From: Pseudomonadota bacterium
GTDB taxonomy: Bacteria > Pseudomonadota > Alphaproteobacteria > Rhizobiales > Xanthobacteraceae
Assembly: GCA_023386635.1 (NCBI GenBank)
Contig: JAEWJH010000023.1
Span: 1 to 22,129 of the forward strand
Reading direction: 5' to 3'
DNA length: 22,129 bases
In this document: positions 21,277 through 22,129 of the stretch, one piece after another
How positions within the stretch are numbered: position 1 is the first letter of the stretch
Layout: every line of letters starts with the position of its first letter
Notes under the pieces: model-generated
Database searches by the model: none
The model's input: the letters and a program-made list of their open reading frames with translations, nothing else
Told to the model about the DNA's origin: nothing
Position numbers and translations under genes: made by a program

Positions 21277-21993
21277 ATGACCCCTTCCCGTCCCGCGATC
21301 GCCGCGCTGCTGCGCGTCGCTGCCTGCGTCGGCATCGCGCTGAGTGTGGCCGGCTGCTACAAACACGAGGCCAAAGCGCCGCCCGCCGATTATCGCGACC
21401 GGCATCCGATCGCCCTGAAGCAGGGCGACAAAACCGTTGAACTGTTCATCAGCCGCAACCGCGGCGGCCTGACGCCGGAGCAGCGCGCCGACGTGCTCGC
21501 CTTCGCGCGGTCGTGGCGGCGCGAGGCGACCGGCGGCATCATCATCGACGTGCCATCCGATCCGACGCTCAAGCGCTCGGCCCACGACACGCTGCGCGAA
21601 ATTCATTCGATCCTGTCGCAATCGGGCATTCCGCGAAATGGGGTGCGGGTTGCGACCTTCGCCAAGCGCGATCTCGAACTGCCGGCGATCCGGATGAATT
21701 ATCCGAAGCTGGTTGCGGAAGCAGGGCCGTGCGGCACCTGGCCGAAAGACCTCGGCCCCGGCGGCGGCAAGGCCTACACGGATAACCGCGAATACTACAA
21801 TCTCGGCTGCGCGACGCAGCGCAATCTCGCCGCGATGGTCGACAACCCGGCCGACCTCATTCAACCGCGCGGTGAAGGTCCCGCCTACTCCGCGCGTCGC
21901 TCGGTGGCGCTCGACAAATACCGCAAGGGTGAAAATCCCGCGGGCATTTACGACCGTTACGAACAGGGCAAGATCAGCGACCTCGGAAAATGA
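21277..21993 (+). CDS. cpaD: Tad pilus lipoprotein CpaD
   Basis: A 238-residue outer-membrane lipoprotein of the CpaD family, thought to help the CpaC secretin assemble. The signal peptide ends in lipobox LSVAGC with Cys27 as the lipidated residue. Family blocks include HPIALKQGDKTVELFISRNR, LAFARSWRREATGGIIIDVP, the Cys-containing GPCGTWPKDLG, and YYNLGCATQRNLAAMVDNPA followed by DLIQPR. The ATG at 21277 is chosen because GGAG (21264-21267) lies 9 nt upstream and it gives a normal signal peptide. ATGs at 21259 and 21235 are possible but lengthen the N-terminus. The stop overlaps the cpaE ATG. Confidence 0.93.
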   Translation: MTPSRPAIAALLRVAACVGIALSVAGCYKHEAKAPPADYRDRHPIALKQGDKTVELFISRNRGGLTPEQRADVLAFARSWRREATGGIIIDVPSDPTLKRSAHDTLREIHSILSQSGIPRNGVRVATFAKRDLELPAIRMNYPKLVAEAGPCGTWPKDLGPGGGKAYTDNREYYNLGCATQRNLAAMVDNPADLIQPRGEGPAYSARRSVALDKYRKGENPAGIYDRYEQGKISDLGK

Positions 21994-22129
21994 TCAAACA
22001 CGCACAACAGCTCGTAGAACCCACAGCGCTGGATGCGCCGCCGCTCGCGCCGCCGGCGCCTGAGCCGATCGCTGCCGACGATCACATCGCGCCGGCACCC
22101 CGCGTCTCGGTCCAGGCCTTCTGCGACAC
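21990..22129 (+). CDS. cpaE: Tad pilus assembly protein CpaE/TadZ, N-terminal fragment (cut by window end)
   Basis: Only about 46 residues are in the window. The frame starts with ATGA overlapping the cpaD stop (21990-21993) and stays open to the end. It has a Pro/Ala-rich, acidic N-terminus (DAPPLAPPAPEPIAADDHIA) followed by PRVSVQAFCD, which resembles the start of the receiver-like domain in Bradyrhizobium-type CpaE. Full CpaE proteins go on to a MinD/ParA-like ATPase domain and help place the pilus at the cell pole. The assignment rests mainly on position and this short motif. Confidence 0.75.
   Translation, partial: MIKHAQQLVEPTALDAPPLAPPAPEPIAADDHIAPAPRVSVQAFCD

Noticed and set aside
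19947..21335. 462-codon minus-strand frame antisense to cpaC
   Set aside because: Asp/His/Arg-rich mirror of cpaC with no domain; no plausible start signal.
1..22129. CRISPR arrays, tRNA/rRNA genes, insertion sequences or prophage genes
   Set aside because: No regularly spaced direct repeats, cloverleaf, transposase or phage motifs were seen on either strand.

Overview
This is a high-GC chromosomal window with the gene content and order of an alphaproteobacterium of the order Hyphomicrobiales, most like Bradyrhizobium, Rhodopseudomonas and their relatives (Nitrobacteraceae/Xanthobacteraceae). That placement rests on three things: the argB-HAD-dapD-dapE / truA-fmt-def / dnaX-ebfC-recR neighbourhood, a dnaX without the zinc-binding cysteines, and intergenic palindromes of a style I associate with these genomes. 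No database search was possible, so the placement is recognition rather than measurement.

Left part (1-12,150), housekeeping: after a stem-loop-rich non-coding stretch come argB, a HAD-family nucleotidase, dapD and dapE on the plus strand (arginine and lysine/diaminopimelate synthesis). On the minus strand def, fmt and truA form one operon (initiator formylation, deformylation, tRNA pseudouridylation). They are followed by plus-strand rmuC and an AmpG-like muropeptide permease gene, then the minus-strand dnaX-ebfC-recR operon (replication clamp loader and recombination). Several intergenic gaps hold nested palindromes. Two copies of one family lie between convergent gene pairs (dapE/truA and ampG-like/recR). 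A separate perfect 13-bp palindrome lies in frame inside the start of the HAD gene.

Middle part (12,150-15,640): the SRP RNA gene ffs with a well-formed promoter, then plus-strand genes for a HIT protein, NudC and a PfkB-type kinase (the last two overlap). A small putative secreted protein gene follows on the minus strand. An AT-rich divergent promoter region separates it from an Lrp/AsnC regulator gene.

Right part (15,642-22,129): a Tad/Flp (type IVc) pilus locus. One arm runs on the minus strand: a stand-alone pilus-assembly N-terminal-domain protein followed by two overlapping TadE/TadG-type pseudopilin genes. The other arm runs on the plus strand: the Flp pilin with its own strong terminator, then cpaA (prepilin peptidase), cpaB, cpaC (secretin), cpaD and the start of cpaE, which the window end cuts off. 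Between the arms is a 560-bp non-coding, partly AT-rich region with a long inverted repeat, an operator-like inverted repeat and a structured leader upstream of flp. CtrA-like half-site pairs lie upstream of cpaA and cpaB.

I saw no insertion sequence, prophage, CRISPR array, tRNA or rRNA. I do not see a clearly new multi-gene system. The most unusual items are the coding-sequence palindrome in the HAD gene, the paired palindromes at convergent junctions, the stand-alone secretin-N-domain protein, and the control region between the two pilus arms.
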